64,000 bases of DNA from Lacinutrix algicola (lineage in GTDB: Bacteria > Bacteroidota > Bacteroidia > Flavobacteriales > Flavobacteriaceae): contig NZ_LIQH01000036.1 in NCBI RefSeq assembly GCF_001418085.1, positions 147,057 through 211,056 on the forward strand, given 5' to 3'. A program made the translations under genes and the position numbers. The notes beneath the pieces were generated by a model, which did no database searches, was not told the origin of the DNA, and saw only the letters and a list, made by a program, of their open reading frames with translations. Shown piece after piece: positions 28,819 through 36,679 of this stretch (its first letter is position 1; each line of letters starts with the position of its first letter).

Positions 28819-29451
28819 ATGATTAACAACAATATACTAATTATATTTACAATAATTATAGTAGGTCTAATTATTATGGCAATAATCGTTGGTCCAGACA
28901 AAAAAGAAAAATCAAAGTCAAAATTCTCTGCAAAAAATGATATCAATGCTGAAAACGTTAATGATAAATTAGTAATTATCAGAAATGTTTCAGCCATACA
29001 ACTTGAAAAGGCTATTAATCAGTTTTGTAACTTCTATAACCAAAATGGGAATTCAAAATTAATTACAAATTTAACTTGTATAAAAATTCAGGAATATGTT
29101 CTTACGTTCCCTTATAATGTAAGTTTTGACACATTTTGTGTCTTTCTGAACTATTTGAAATATCCACACGATATCATTTACGAACCAATTATTACAGCTT
29201 GGGCAACTACCAAAACGAATGATAATTGGGTAAAAGGGGCAATAGCCAACAAAAAAGTTATGCTTTACATTCCCACATCAGATGATGAATACGATAATGT
29301 TTATCTTACGACAATTGACAACCTAGGATACAAAATGGGTTTTGCTATTGGACATCAAAGTAAACCGTTAAAAACACCTTTAAGGAGATATGAACCATCT
29401 CCATATAGTCAAATGAGTTACTACGGAAATGAATCAAAAGAACTCAAATAA
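28819..29451 (+). CDS. Hypothetical single-pass membrane protein carried in cassette 1
   Basis: 210 residues. An N-terminal membrane helix (residues ~4-26, IIFTIIIVGLIIMAIIV) is followed by a charged linker and a soluble domain of ~150 residues, with VNDKLVIIRNVSAIQLEKAI, a segment with several aromatic residues (LTFPYNVSFDTFCVFLNYLK) and a Pro/Tyr-rich tail (RRYEPSPYSQMSYYG). The family is not recognised. The gene stands alone between the shared leader (28742-28808) and the shared tail (29458-29598), which makes it the cargo of a cassette-like insertion. It lies between pepP and aspartokinase, both core genes. Confidence 0.65.
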   Translation: MINNNILIIFTIIIVGLIIMAIIVGPDKKEKSKSKFSAKNDINAENVNDKLVIIRNVSAIQLEKAINQFCNFYNQNGNSKLITNLTCIKIQEYVLTFPYNVSFDTFCVFLNYLKYPHDIIYEPIITAWATTKTNDNWVKGAIANKKVMLYIPTSDDEYDNVYLTTIDNLGYKMGFAIGHQSKPLKTPLRRYEPSPYSQMSYYGNESKELK

Positions 29452-29457
29452 AAACTA

Positions 29458-29594
29458 CTGCCAACAACATTTATAATTAATTGCTAGTTTCTAGCCTACT
29501 TACGAAAGTCCTCGCGGATTTTCTATTCGGTTTTTATTTGCTAAACTAGGTGCTTAAACACTCTACTAATCATACACAAACCGTTAAACGAAAC
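29458..29594 (+). repeat. Cassette 1 right tail, attC-like
   Basis: It begins CTGCCAACAAC, runs through ATTGCTAGTTTCTAGC and CTTACG, and ends CCGTTAAACGAAAC. The first ~45 bp align with the tail of the RES gene (from 38694). The right end contains GTTAAAC, which fits the integron core site GTTRRRY. The two outer ends are imperfectly complementary. No integrase is present in the window. Confidence 0.55.
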
Positions 29595-29597
29595 AAA

Positions 29598-29623
29598 AAA
29601 AGCGAACCCAAAAGCTCGCTTTT
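29598..29623 (-). terminator. Terminator of the aspartokinase gene
   Basis: AAAAGCGAAC / GCTCGCTTTT with one mismatch and a 6-nt loop, 8 bp beyond the aspartokinase stop on the minus strand, followed there by a T-run. Confidence 0.75.
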
Positions 29624-29630
29624 ATTGTTA

Positions 29631-30959
29631 TTAAACCAAAACACCACTATTCTCAAAAACGTAACGTTGTAACTTCTGTAGCGTTTCAATTTTATCGCTA
29701 GTATTTATTAATAACGAAATATTATTATTACTTCCGCCGTAAGAGATCATTCTTACGCTCACATCTTGTAAAATCTGGAATAAGTTAGGCGTATCCGTAT
29801 GGAAAATTATTTCATTTCCAACCAAACACACAATACTCATATAATCGTCAACCTCAACTACTGCAAATTTATTAAGTTCGTTTACAATAGCTTCTAAATG
29901 TCTAGTATCGTCAATTGTTAAAGACACAGCAATTTCCGAAGTTGTAATCATGTCTATAGCGGTTTCGTAACGCTCGAAAATTTCAAAGACTTTTTTCAAG
30001 AAACCATGAGCCAGTAACATTCTAACCGACTTTATTTTTATAGCCGTAATACCATCTTTAGCAGCAATAGCTTTAATACCTTCTCCATGAACTTGATTGG
30101 TTATTAATGTACCATGCGCTTCAGGATCCATTGTGTTTTTTAATCGCACAGGAATATCAAATACACTTACAGGCATTACGGTTTGTGGGTGTAAAATTTT
30201 AGCTCCAAAATAAGCCAACTCAGCAGACTCATCAAAAGATAAATTAGAGATTGCTGTTGTGTTTTCTACAAAACGTGGATCGTTATTATGAAAACCATCA
30301 ATATCTGTCCAAATCTGTACTTCTTCAGCTTTTAAAACAGCACCAATTATAGTTGCAGTATAATCGCTTCCGCCGCGTTGTAAATTTGCAATATTCCCTT
30401 CAGCATCACGACTAATAAAACCTTGTGTAATGTATATTTCAGAATCTGGTGTTTCAGCCATGATTCTGTTCAAATTCTGTTGTATATAATAGTTATCTGG
30501 TTCGTTAGTTTTATCAATTCGCATAAAATCTAAAGCAGGTAATAATGATGCATTTATGCCTTCTTGTAGTAAATAATGAGTAAAAATAAATGTAGATAAC
30601 AATTCGCCTTGAGCTACAATTTGATTATACAATAAAGTATCAAATCGCTTATTTACTAATGCTTCTAGCGTATTAAACACATCGTTTACGTATACAAAAG
30701 CGGTTTTATATAAGTCTTTATTAATAATAAAGGTTTTAATCGTGCTATTATAGTTAGTTCTAAGTGCATCGATAACAATCAATGCCTCATCTACATTTCC
30801 ATTTTTAATGTATTCCGAAATTTTAACCAAAGCATTTGTAGTACCAGACATTGCCGATAACACAACAACCTTTTTTTCGCCATCGTTAATAATATTTTTA
30901 ACATTTATCATGTTCTCTATAGACCCAACCGATGTACCTCCAAATTTTAATACTAACAT
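29631..30959 (-). CDS. lysC: Aspartate kinase (monofunctional)
   Basis: 442 residues. It phosphorylates aspartate, the first step to lysine, threonine, methionine and diaminopimelate. The N-terminal kinase has the signature LVLKFGGTSVGS at the start, QGFISRDAEGN, LQRGGSDYTATIIGA and WTDIDGFHNNDPR. The C-terminal ~140 residues hold two ACT domains (IKIKSVRMLLAHGFLKKVFE and MSIVCLVGNE) for allosteric control. There is no homoserine dehydrogenase fusion. It is divergent from the ACT-like gene at 31064. Confidence 0.95.
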   Translation of the reverse strand: MLVLKFGGTSVGSIENMINVKNIINDGEKKVVVLSAMSGTTNALVKISEYIKNGNVDEALIVIDALRTNYNSTIKTFIINKDLYKTAFVYVNDVFNTLEALVNKRFDTLLYNQIVAQGELLSTFIFTHYLLQEGINASLLPALDFMRIDKTNEPDNYYIQQNLNRIMAETPDSEIYITQGFISRDAEGNIANLQRGGSDYTATIIGAVLKAEEVQIWTDIDGFHNNDPRFVENTTAISNLSFDESAELAYFGAKILHPQTVMPVSVFDIPVRLKNTMDPEAHGTLITNQVHGEGIKAIAAKDGITAIKIKSVRMLLAHGFLKKVFEIFERYETAIDMITTSEIAVSLTIDDTRHLEAIVNELNKFAVVEVDDYMSIVCLVGNEIIFHTDTPNLFQILQDVSVRMISYGGSNNNISLLINTSDKIETLQKLQRYVFENSGVLV

Positions 30960-31031
30960 TTTGTTTTTAGTTTTATAAAGCTAAACTACTTCGCAAGCAT
31001 TTAACAACCATAGAAATGAAAAAATTGTTAT

Positions 31032-31039
31032 ACTTTTGC
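31032..31039 (+). promoter_or_regulatory. TAnnTTTG element before the ACT-like gene
   Basis: TACTTTTG matches the -7 consensus and ends 24 bp before the start at 31064, within the 104-bp divergent spacer with lysC. Confidence 0.5.
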
Positions 31040-31063
31040 ACAAATTGTTAAATAATTAACAAA

Positions 31064-31714
31064 ATGAAAACCATTGCAACCTGTGTAGAAGAGATATTAG
31101 TTACACAACCTTTTCTTGAAGAAGCTTTATCGCGTAGTATTATTAATTTTTCGGCTTTAGCCGAAGAGCTACAAGCGCCTATTGGTGCTATGCTACGCAA
31201 ACCTGTAAAAACTGGAGCGATAATGATGGCTTTACGCCGTTACAATCCTCCAAAGGACTTAAGACATTCTAATCAGTTAAAGTCCGTTTTAAAAAATTTA
31301 GGAGATATTACCGTACGCTCCAACTTGGTTGATTTTACTTTTAAAAACTCTAAAACGCTTATTAATAGTCATACTAAGCTTTTAGAAACCATAGATAGTA
31401 ATGCTTTTTATGGCTTTTCGCGAGGTATTTATGAAAGTAATATGGTGATTTCGGCTTCCGAAAAAACAAAAACACAAACGCATTTTAAAAACGAAGAAAT
31501 GATTGGTTTACACGAAAACCTATCTGCTATTAGTATTCGATTGCCAGAAAACAATTCTAAAATATCTGGCTTGTATTATCAAATATTTAAGCGTTTTGCT
31601 TGGGAAGGCATTTCTCTTTACGAAGTTATTTCTACTACAAATGAATTTACCGTTTTAGTTGAAGACCACAGTGTAGACAAGGCCTTCTCAGCCATAAAAA
31701 AGTTAAACAATTAA
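31064..31714 (+). CDS. Uncharacterised protein with C-terminal ACT-like fold
   Basis: 216 residues, no signal peptide. The first ~70 residues are helical (CVEEILVTQPFLEEALSRSI, LAEELQAPIGAMLRKPVKTG) and look like a small regulatory or DNA-binding-type helical bundle. The last ~65 residues (AISIRLPENNSKISGLYYQI to AFSAIKKL) have the beta-alpha-beta-beta-alpha-beta pattern of an ACT domain, a small-molecule sensor. Divergence from aspartokinase, itself ACT-regulated, suggests a role in sensing amino acids. The function is not known and the ACT call rests on pattern only. Confidence 0.6.
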   Translation: MKTIATCVEEILVTQPFLEEALSRSIINFSALAEELQAPIGAMLRKPVKTGAIMMALRRYNPPKDLRHSNQLKSVLKNLGDITVRSNLVDFTFKNSKTLINSHTKLLETIDSNAFYGFSRGIYESNMVISASEKTKTQTHFKNEEMIGLHENLSAISIRLPENNSKISGLYYQIFKRFAWEGISLYEVISTTNEFTVLVEDHSVDKAFSAIKKLNN

Positions 31715-31775
31715 AATATACACTTTTAAAAATCAGGATATAAATATAAATAAATGTTAAAATCTATTATTATAT

Positions 31776-31791
31776 CTAACCGATTGTTTAG
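31776..31791 (+). promoter_or_regulatory. TetR operator 1, over the regulator's own promoter
   Basis: CTAACCGATTGTTTAG, an imperfect palindrome (arms CTAACC/GTTTAG). It overlaps a -7 element TAGTTTTG (31789-31796) and lies 22 bp before the TetR gene. It differs from operator 2 at 32400 by two bases. Confidence 0.7.
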
Positions 31792-31813
31792 TTTTGTATT
31801 GTAATTAGAAATA

Positions 31814-32377
31814 ATGGCAAGAAAAAAACAATATATAGAGGAGGAAGTTGTTGCTAAGGCAATGCAATTGTTTTGGCGTAATGGCTATGAAAACACATCA
31901 ATGCAGATGTTAGAGGACGCGATGGGCATTAATAAATTTTCCATCTACTCTAGCTTTGAAAGTAAACATGGCTTATTTTTAGAAAGCTTAAAACAATACA
32001 AAGCAAAAGTTAGTGTGACTTTAGAAAAATTAAAAAACGGAACACAAGGTGTTGAAGATATCAAACAATTTTTTCAAGATTCTGTAAGTTCTAGTTTTAA
32101 AAGCGACAATGTAAAAGGCTGTTTAGTAACAAATACTTACAATGAGTTTTCTGAAACTGAAGATGAATTAGTAAAAACACAAATGAACGCGTTTATGACT
32201 AATTTAAAAGAAATTATTATCCAAAAGTTAGCATTAAACTCTAATAAAGATGACGCCACTATATTAAAACAAGCTAACTATTTACTTTTAGCAAAGCATG
32301 GTTTAGCTGCTGCATCAAGGGTAAACACAAAACAAGAAATAGAAGATTATATAGAAATGATTTTTAAAACCATTTAA
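31814..32377 (+). CDS. TetR/AcrR-family transcriptional regulator
   Basis: 187 residues. N-terminal helix-turn-helix (AMQLFWRNGYENTSMQMLEDAM then KFSIYSSFESKHGLFLESL) of the TetR type, followed by a helical ligand-binding domain with a conserved GCLVTNTYNE segment. This subgroup (YxaF/LmrA- or AcuR-like) usually represses detoxification genes in response to reactive or quinone-like compounds. Paired operators before its own gene and before the next gene (32451) suggest that it represses itself and the downstream cluster of AhpD-like, EthD, DsbA and peroxiredoxin-like proteins. The ligand is unknown. Confidence 0.92.
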   Translation: MARKKQYIEEEVVAKAMQLFWRNGYENTSMQMLEDAMGINKFSIYSSFESKHGLFLESLKQYKAKVSVTLEKLKNGTQGVEDIKQFFQDSVSSSFKSDNVKGCLVTNTYNEFSETEDELVKTQMNAFMTNLKEIIIQKLALNSNKDDATILKQANYLLLAKHGLAAASRVNTKQEIEDYIEMIFKTI

Positions 32378-32399
32378 AATCATTTTTTTTAAATAATAA

Positions 32400-32415
32400 C
32401 TAAACGAATGTTTAG
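32400..32415 (+). promoter_or_regulatory. TetR operator 2, before the AhpD-like gene
   Basis: CTAAACGAATGTTTAG: arms CTAAAC/GTTTAG are exact inverted repeats around GAAT. It lies 35 bp before the start of 32451 and matches operator 1 at 14 of 16 positions. Confidence 0.7.
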
Positions 32416-32450
32416 ATAAGATTAACATAAATATTAAAAAAAGAAAAATT

Positions 32451-32999
32451 ATGACAACTTTAAAAATTCACAACATCGAGTCTGCTCCAACTGAAGCAAA
32501 ACCATTATTAGAAAATTCTCAAAAAGCATACGGAATGATTCCTGGTTTACACGGTGTATTAGCTGCGTCACCTCAAATATTAAAAGCATACCAAGATTTA
32601 CACCAATTATTTACAGAAACATCTTTTAATAATGATGAGCTTACTGTAGTATGGCAAACAATTAACGTAGAGCACGCTTGTCATTACTGTGTACCTGCAC
32701 ATACTGGTATTGCTAAAATGATGAAAGTTAACGATTCTATTACGGAAGCGTTACGTAACGAAACACCTCTAGCAGATTCTAAATTAGAAGCACTTCGTAC
32801 TATGACCTTATCTATAGTTCGTAACCGTGGTAACGTTTCTCAAGCAAATTTAGAAGCATTTTACGCAGCTGGATATGGCGAGCAACAAGTATTAGAGATT
32901 ATTTTAGGATTATCTCAAAAAGTAATTAGTAATTACACAAACCACATCGCAAACACACCTGTAGATGAAGCTTTCCAAAAATTTGCTTGGAAAAAATAA
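32451..32999 (+). CDS. AhpD-like carboxymuconolactone decarboxylase-family protein
   Basis: 182 residues, helical. The CMD/AhpD redox motif is present as EHACHYCVPAHTGIAK, with two Cys in CxxC and the following His. AhpD-type proteins are thiol peroxidases or disulfide carriers; others in the family act on lactones. The TetR operator in front and neighbours with thioredoxin-fold motifs favour a peroxide or xenobiotic-stress role. A strong terminator lies 35 bp after the stop. A second member of the family is at 39345-39902. Confidence 0.9.
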   Translation: MTTLKIHNIESAPTEAKPLLENSQKAYGMIPGLHGVLAASPQILKAYQDLHQLFTETSFNNDELTVVWQTINVEHACHYCVPAHTGIAKMMKVNDSITEALRNETPLADSKLEALRTMTLSIVRNRGNVSQANLEAFYAAGYGEQQVLEIILGLSQKVISNYTNHIANTPVDEAFQKFAWKK

Positions 33000-33034
33000 A
33001 AATGTAGTCCCTTTAACTACAGATTAATAGCTGT

Positions 33035-33063
33035 AAACCTTCCTCCTATTTTGAGGAAGGTTT
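33035..33063 (+). terminator. Intrinsic terminator after the AhpD-like gene
   Basis: AAACCTTCCTC / GAGGAAGGTTT, an 11-bp perfect stem with a 7-nt loop. The T-run is weak, so some read-through into the EthD gene 20 bp on is possible. Confidence 0.75.
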
Positions 33064-33083
33064 ATTAATTAAAAAAATAGATT

Positions 33084-33398
33084 ATGATAAAAGTATCCGT
33101 AATGTATCCAAACAGTAAAGATGTACAGTTTGATGCAGACTATTATAAAACAAAACATTTACCAATGATTATCGATGCGCTTGGTAGTGCTTTAAAAGGT
33201 TTAGAATTAGATTTAGGATTGGCCAGCAGAACTCCGGGAGAGTCTGCACCTTACGTAGCCATTGCACATTTAAAATTTGATAGCGTAACCGCTTTTCAAG
33301 AGTCTTTTGGGCCTCATGCCGAAACTTTTGCTGCAGATATAGAAAACTACACTAATGTACAAGGCGTACTTCAAATTAGTGAATTGGTTACTTTTTAA
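33084..33398 (+). CDS. EthD-family protein (dimeric alpha-beta barrel)
   Basis: 104 residues. The EthD signature region is clear: FDADYYKTKHLPMI near residues 16-29, with central KGLELDLGLA and a C-terminal FGPHAETFAADIENYT. These small ferredoxin-like dimers are found with oxidative degradation systems for ethers, aromatics and quinones; many have no proven activity. The position between the AhpD-like gene and an unknown gene in the TetR-controlled cluster fits a detoxification role. Confidence 0.88.
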   Translation: MIKVSVMYPNSKDVQFDADYYKTKHLPMIIDALGSALKGLELDLGLASRTPGESAPYVAIAHLKFDSVTAFQESFGPHAETFAADIENYTNVQGVLQISELVTF

Positions 33399-33422
33399 AA
33401 CAGAAACATAAATGGTGTTTTA

Positions 33423-34094
33423 ATGAATATTAAAGAGGAAACTATAACACATATAACAGAAAAGAGCTTCTCTACAGTTTTTAGAACTACTACTGAGGCT
33501 CTTGGCTTTATGCATCTAGTTTTCAGTAAAAAAGAAATAACACCTTATCAATTTAGGTCTATTATGATAGATCTAAAAAAAGAATTCTCAAAACTTAGTG
33601 TTTCAAAATTCAATAAAAAACTAAGCTATCATTGGCTTGTACGTTTTGACCAACAAGTAAATACTCCTTTTCACGTAGACAATGCTGCAGAGCAATCTAT
33701 ACTAATGCTGGGTTACGAACCTAGTGATATTAAAAGTGAATTGCATTTGGTAGATTATCATGCCTACGCTAATAAAGCATATAAAACGCCTAAAGATTAT
33801 TTTAATAAATTTACACCTGTTTTTAAAGGTGACGAGGACGTATTAAAACCTTTCCTTTCAAAAATAAAATCTGTAGATAACGATCATTATTCTATTGTTA
33901 TAATTAATAATAGTAGTCCAAAATCTAATGCAAATACATTAGGTCTTTTTCATAAAGCTTTAATTATAAAGGAAGATTTAAGCAAAAGTAGAATCGTTAA
34001 TTCTATGGTTTTAAATCTTGTGTCAATAGATACAATTACAGAAGATCAACAAAAAGAAAACAACTTTCTAAACACTAATCTAATCAGTAAATAA
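33423..34094 (+). CDS. Uncharacterised protein with an HxD...H pattern
   Basis: 223 residues, no signal peptide. An N-terminal helical part is followed by WLVRFDQQVNTPFHVDNAAEQ, then a long segment and GLFHKALII near residue 178. The spacing of HxD (~83-85) and a distal His ~93 residues later resembles the facial triad of 2-oxoglutarate/Fe(II) dioxygenases, and the flanking beta-like strands would suit a jelly-roll fold. This is a pattern reading only. It lies 24 bp after the EthD gene and is probably co-transcribed. Confidence 0.6.
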   Translation: MNIKEETITHITEKSFSTVFRTTTEALGFMHLVFSKKEITPYQFRSIMIDLKKEFSKLSVSKFNKKLSYHWLVRFDQQVNTPFHVDNAAEQSILMLGYEPSDIKSELHLVDYHAYANKAYKTPKDYFNKFTPVFKGDEDVLKPFLSKIKSVDNDHYSIVIINNSSPKSNANTLGLFHKALIIKEDLSKSRIVNSMVLNLVSIDTITEDQQKENNFLNTNLISK

Positions 34095-34145
34095 GTGGAT
34101 TAGCGTTATGGAAATCAATATAAAATTCATTTAAAAAATAAAGTT

Positions 34146-34802
34146 ATGGCTAATAAATTAAAAATAGATATTGTTTCAGATGTTGTATGTCCTTGGTGTA
34201 CCATTGGATACAAACGTTTAGAAAAAGCAATCCAAGAACTTGGTATTGAAGATCAAATTGATTTAGAATGGCAACCGTTTGAGTTAAACCCGAATATGCC
34301 TGCTGAAGGTCAAAATGTAAACGAGCATATTACAGAAAAATACGGTTCTACTACAGAGCAACAAAACGAATCGAAGCAAATGATGACGGAAGCTGGTGAG
34401 GAACTCGGTTTTAAATTTGATTATTTTGATGACATGCGTATGGTAAACACTTTTGATGCTCACGTTTTATTAGAATATGCTAAAGATTTCGGAAAACAAA
34501 CCGAATTAAAAATGGCATTGACTAAAGCGTTTTTTAGCGATAGAAAAGATGTGTCTAAAAAAGATATTTTAAAAGAAACTCTTTTAAGTGTTGGTTTAAA
34601 TGCAGACGAAGCCTTAGCTAAATTAGATAGTGAAGATGCACGTTTAGAAGTAAGAACCAAACAAGACTATTGGAAAAATATGGGTGTAAACTCTGTACCA
34701 ACTATTGTTTTTAATCGTAAAAGTGCCGTTACAGGAGCGCAACCTGTAGATACTTTTAAGCAAGTTTTAAACGAATTAATTAAAGAACAACAATCGGTTT
34801 AA
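34146..34802 (+). CDS. DsbA-family oxidoreductase, FrnE-like
   Basis: 218 residues, no signal peptide, so cytoplasmic. A thioredoxin fold with an active site CPWC near residues 16-19 (VVCPWCTIGYKRLEKA), a helical insertion in the middle and a cis-Pro loop NSVPTIVFNRK near the end. FrnE-like proteins are disulfide isomerases or polyketide-pathway oxidoreductases linked to oxidative stress. A broken 24-codon copy of its active-site region is at 37364-37444. It precedes the peroxiredoxin-like gene by 27 bp. Confidence 0.93.
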   Translation: MANKLKIDIVSDVVCPWCTIGYKRLEKAIQELGIEDQIDLEWQPFELNPNMPAEGQNVNEHITEKYGSTTEQQNESKQMMTEAGEELGFKFDYFDDMRMVNTFDAHVLLEYAKDFGKQTELKMALTKAFFSDRKDVSKKDILKETLLSVGLNADEALAKLDSEDARLEVRTKQDYWKNMGVNSVPTIVFNRKSAVTGAQPVDTFKQVLNELIKEQQSV

Positions 34803-34829
34803 TATAATCGATTGCTTAACACACAACAC

Positions 34830-35495
34830 ATGAACAACAATAAAAACACAGGAGCATTAGACGTTTTGTTAGATGAAGTCCGTCAAGCAGGTGCTGCCAA
34901 ATTCTCAGATGTAAAGAAACAGATATATGCAGACGGAATTTCTAGTGTTGCCAATTCTGGAGTCTTAGATGCGGCATTAAATGTTGGAGACAAAGCGCCT
35001 AACTTCACTTTAAAAAATGCTCTAAACGAAACTGTTACTTTAAACGACGAGCTTAAAAACGGACCTGTGGTTTTAACATGGTACAGAGGTGGTTGGTGTC
35101 CATATTGCAATATAACATTACACGCTTTACAAGAAAAATTACCAGAGTTTAAAAATGAAGGTGCTACACTTTTGGCTTTAACTCCAGAATTGCCTGATAA
35201 CTCTTTGAGTACTTCAGAAAAAAACAATTTAGAATTTACTGTATTGAGTGATATTGGCAATGCAATTGGCAAAGAATACGGTGTAGTTTACACATTAACA
35301 GACGATGTTGCTTCTATGTATAATGCTGGTTTTGGGTTAAACAAAGTAAATGGAGACGCTAGTAACACCTTACCTTTAGCCGCAACTTATGTTATTGACA
35401 CTAACGGAATTATTACGTATGCTTTTTTAGATGCAGATTATACAGCGCGTGCTGAACCTTTAGAAATATTATCTGCTTTACGTAAATTAAAATAA
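34830..35495 (+). CDS. Peroxiredoxin-like (AhpC/TSA-fold) protein
   Basis: 221 residues from the ATG at 34830; the frame also opens at a TTG at 34812, which is less likely. After ~60 helical residues comes a thioredoxin fold with GDKAPNFTLKNALNET, the active-site region YRGGWCPYCNITL (CxxC) and a C-terminal DADYTARAEP typical of this peroxiredoxin-like subgroup. It would reduce peroxides using thiols, possibly fed by the DsbA-like protein encoded just upstream. Cytoplasmic. Confidence 0.9.
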   Translation: MNNNKNTGALDVLLDEVRQAGAAKFSDVKKQIYADGISSVANSGVLDAALNVGDKAPNFTLKNALNETVTLNDELKNGPVVLTWYRGGWCPYCNITLHALQEKLPEFKNEGATLLALTPELPDNSLSTSEKNNLEFTVLSDIGNAIGKEYGVVYTLTDDVASMYNAGFGLNKVNGDASNTLPLAATYVIDTNGIITYAFLDADYTARAEPLEILSALRKLK

Positions 35496-35522
35496 TGTAT
35501 TTTTATTAAGAAAAACATACCA

Positions 35523-36599
35523 ATGAAAAATTTTAGCTACATCATTATCCTTTCAATTTTATTTATTTCTTGTAAAGAAAAAACAGAAAACAAAGTGGAA
35601 ACGACACCTGTTACGGTACAAACCGAAACTCCAAAAGCCACTCAAATAACCGCTTTTAAAGGACAACAAGTCACTGGAGTCTCGGTAAGTAATGAAGGTC
35701 GTATTTTTGTGAATTTCCCAAGATGGAGAAAAGGCGTTAAGAATTCTGTAGCAGAAATAACAAATAATACCAACACTGCTTTTCCTAATGAAGCGTGGAA
35801 CTCTTGGGAAATAGGAAACAAAATAGAAGCTAATAAATTTGTTGGTGTACAGTCTGTTGTTGTTTACAACCAACTTATCTATGTTTTAGATACTAGAAGT
35901 GCCCTTTTTCAAGAAGTGGTAGATGCTCCTAGAATTTTTGTTTTTAATATAAATACAAAAGAACTAGAGCATACTTATATTTTAAATGAAGAGGCATATC
36001 ACCCTAATTCTTACATCAACGATTTACGTCTTGACAAAAAGAACAACAAAATCTACTTTACAGATTCTGGTAATTCTGGATTAGTAATTTTAGATTTAAA
36101 AACTGAAAAGTTTACTAGAGTTTTAGACAACCATTCTTCTACAGCAGCAGAAGTCGATTTTTTAACTTTTGAGAATAAAACATGGACGAATTCTGTAAAT
36201 TCTGACGGAATAGCTTTAGATACCAAGAATAACAAACTATACTACCACGCACTTTCAGGCTATAGTTTATTTAGCATACCAACAACAGCATTAACTTTAG
36301 AAGATGAAAAAGAGATTGAAAATGCAGTCATTTTTGAAGCTAAAACGTCTGCGCCCGACGGAATGATTTTTGACGACAACGGAAACTTATATTACGCAGA
36401 CCTAGAACACAATAAAATTATGTATCGCAAACCAGATGGCAGCATACACACTTTAATTGAAGGTGATGCCATAAAATGGGCAGATACTTTTAGCATATAT
36501 AACGGTTATTTATATTTCACCAACTCTAGAATTAATGAGGTCACTGCAGATATTTCTAACATGGAATTTACCGTTAATAAAATTGCATTAGCAAATTAG
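35523..36599 (+). CDS. Major royal jelly/yellow-family lipoprotein
   Basis: 358 residues. Lipobox FISC (Cys17) after a signal peptide, so exported. The mature protein is a six-bladed propeller of the MRJP/yellow type: VSVSNEGRIFVNFPRWRKGV at its start, YVLDTRS, YINDLRLDKKNNKIYFTDSG, NSDGIALDTKNNKLYYHALS, APDGMIFDDNGNLYYADLEH and ADTFSIYNGYLYFTNSR. Bacterial members are related to SMP-30/gluconolactonase-like propellers; activity is unknown. It follows the peroxiredoxin-like gene by 27 bp and is followed by a terminator. Confidence 0.88.
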   Translation: MKNFSYIIILSILFISCKEKTENKVETTPVTVQTETPKATQITAFKGQQVTGVSVSNEGRIFVNFPRWRKGVKNSVAEITNNTNTAFPNEAWNSWEIGNKIEANKFVGVQSVVVYNQLIYVLDTRSALFQEVVDAPRIFVFNINTKELEHTYILNEEAYHPNSYINDLRLDKKNNKIYFTDSGNSGLVILDLKTEKFTRVLDNHSSTAAEVDFLTFENKTWTNSVNSDGIALDTKNNKLYYHALSGYSLFSIPTTALTLEDEKEIENAVIFEAKTSAPDGMIFDDNGNLYYADLEHNKIMYRKPDGSIHTLIEGDAIKWADTFSIYNGYLYFTNSRINEVTADISNMEFTVNKIALAN

Positions 36600-36621
36600 T
36601 TTTTAATGCTTCAAGAAAAAA

Positions 36622-36646
36622 AACAGATTGATTTTATCAGTCTGTT
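36622..36646 (+). terminator. Intrinsic terminator after the MRJP gene
   Basis: AACAGATTGA / TCAGTCTGTT (one G-T pair) with a 5-nt loop and a T7 run, 22 bp after the stop. Confidence 0.82.
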
Positions 36647-36679
36647 TTTTTAATTATAAACATTACATATCTTCATAAA

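Noticed and set aside
28809..29630. A classical insertion sequence around the cassette gene
   Set aside because: There is no transposase and no clear target-site duplication; the shared ends fit a cassette-type unit better.
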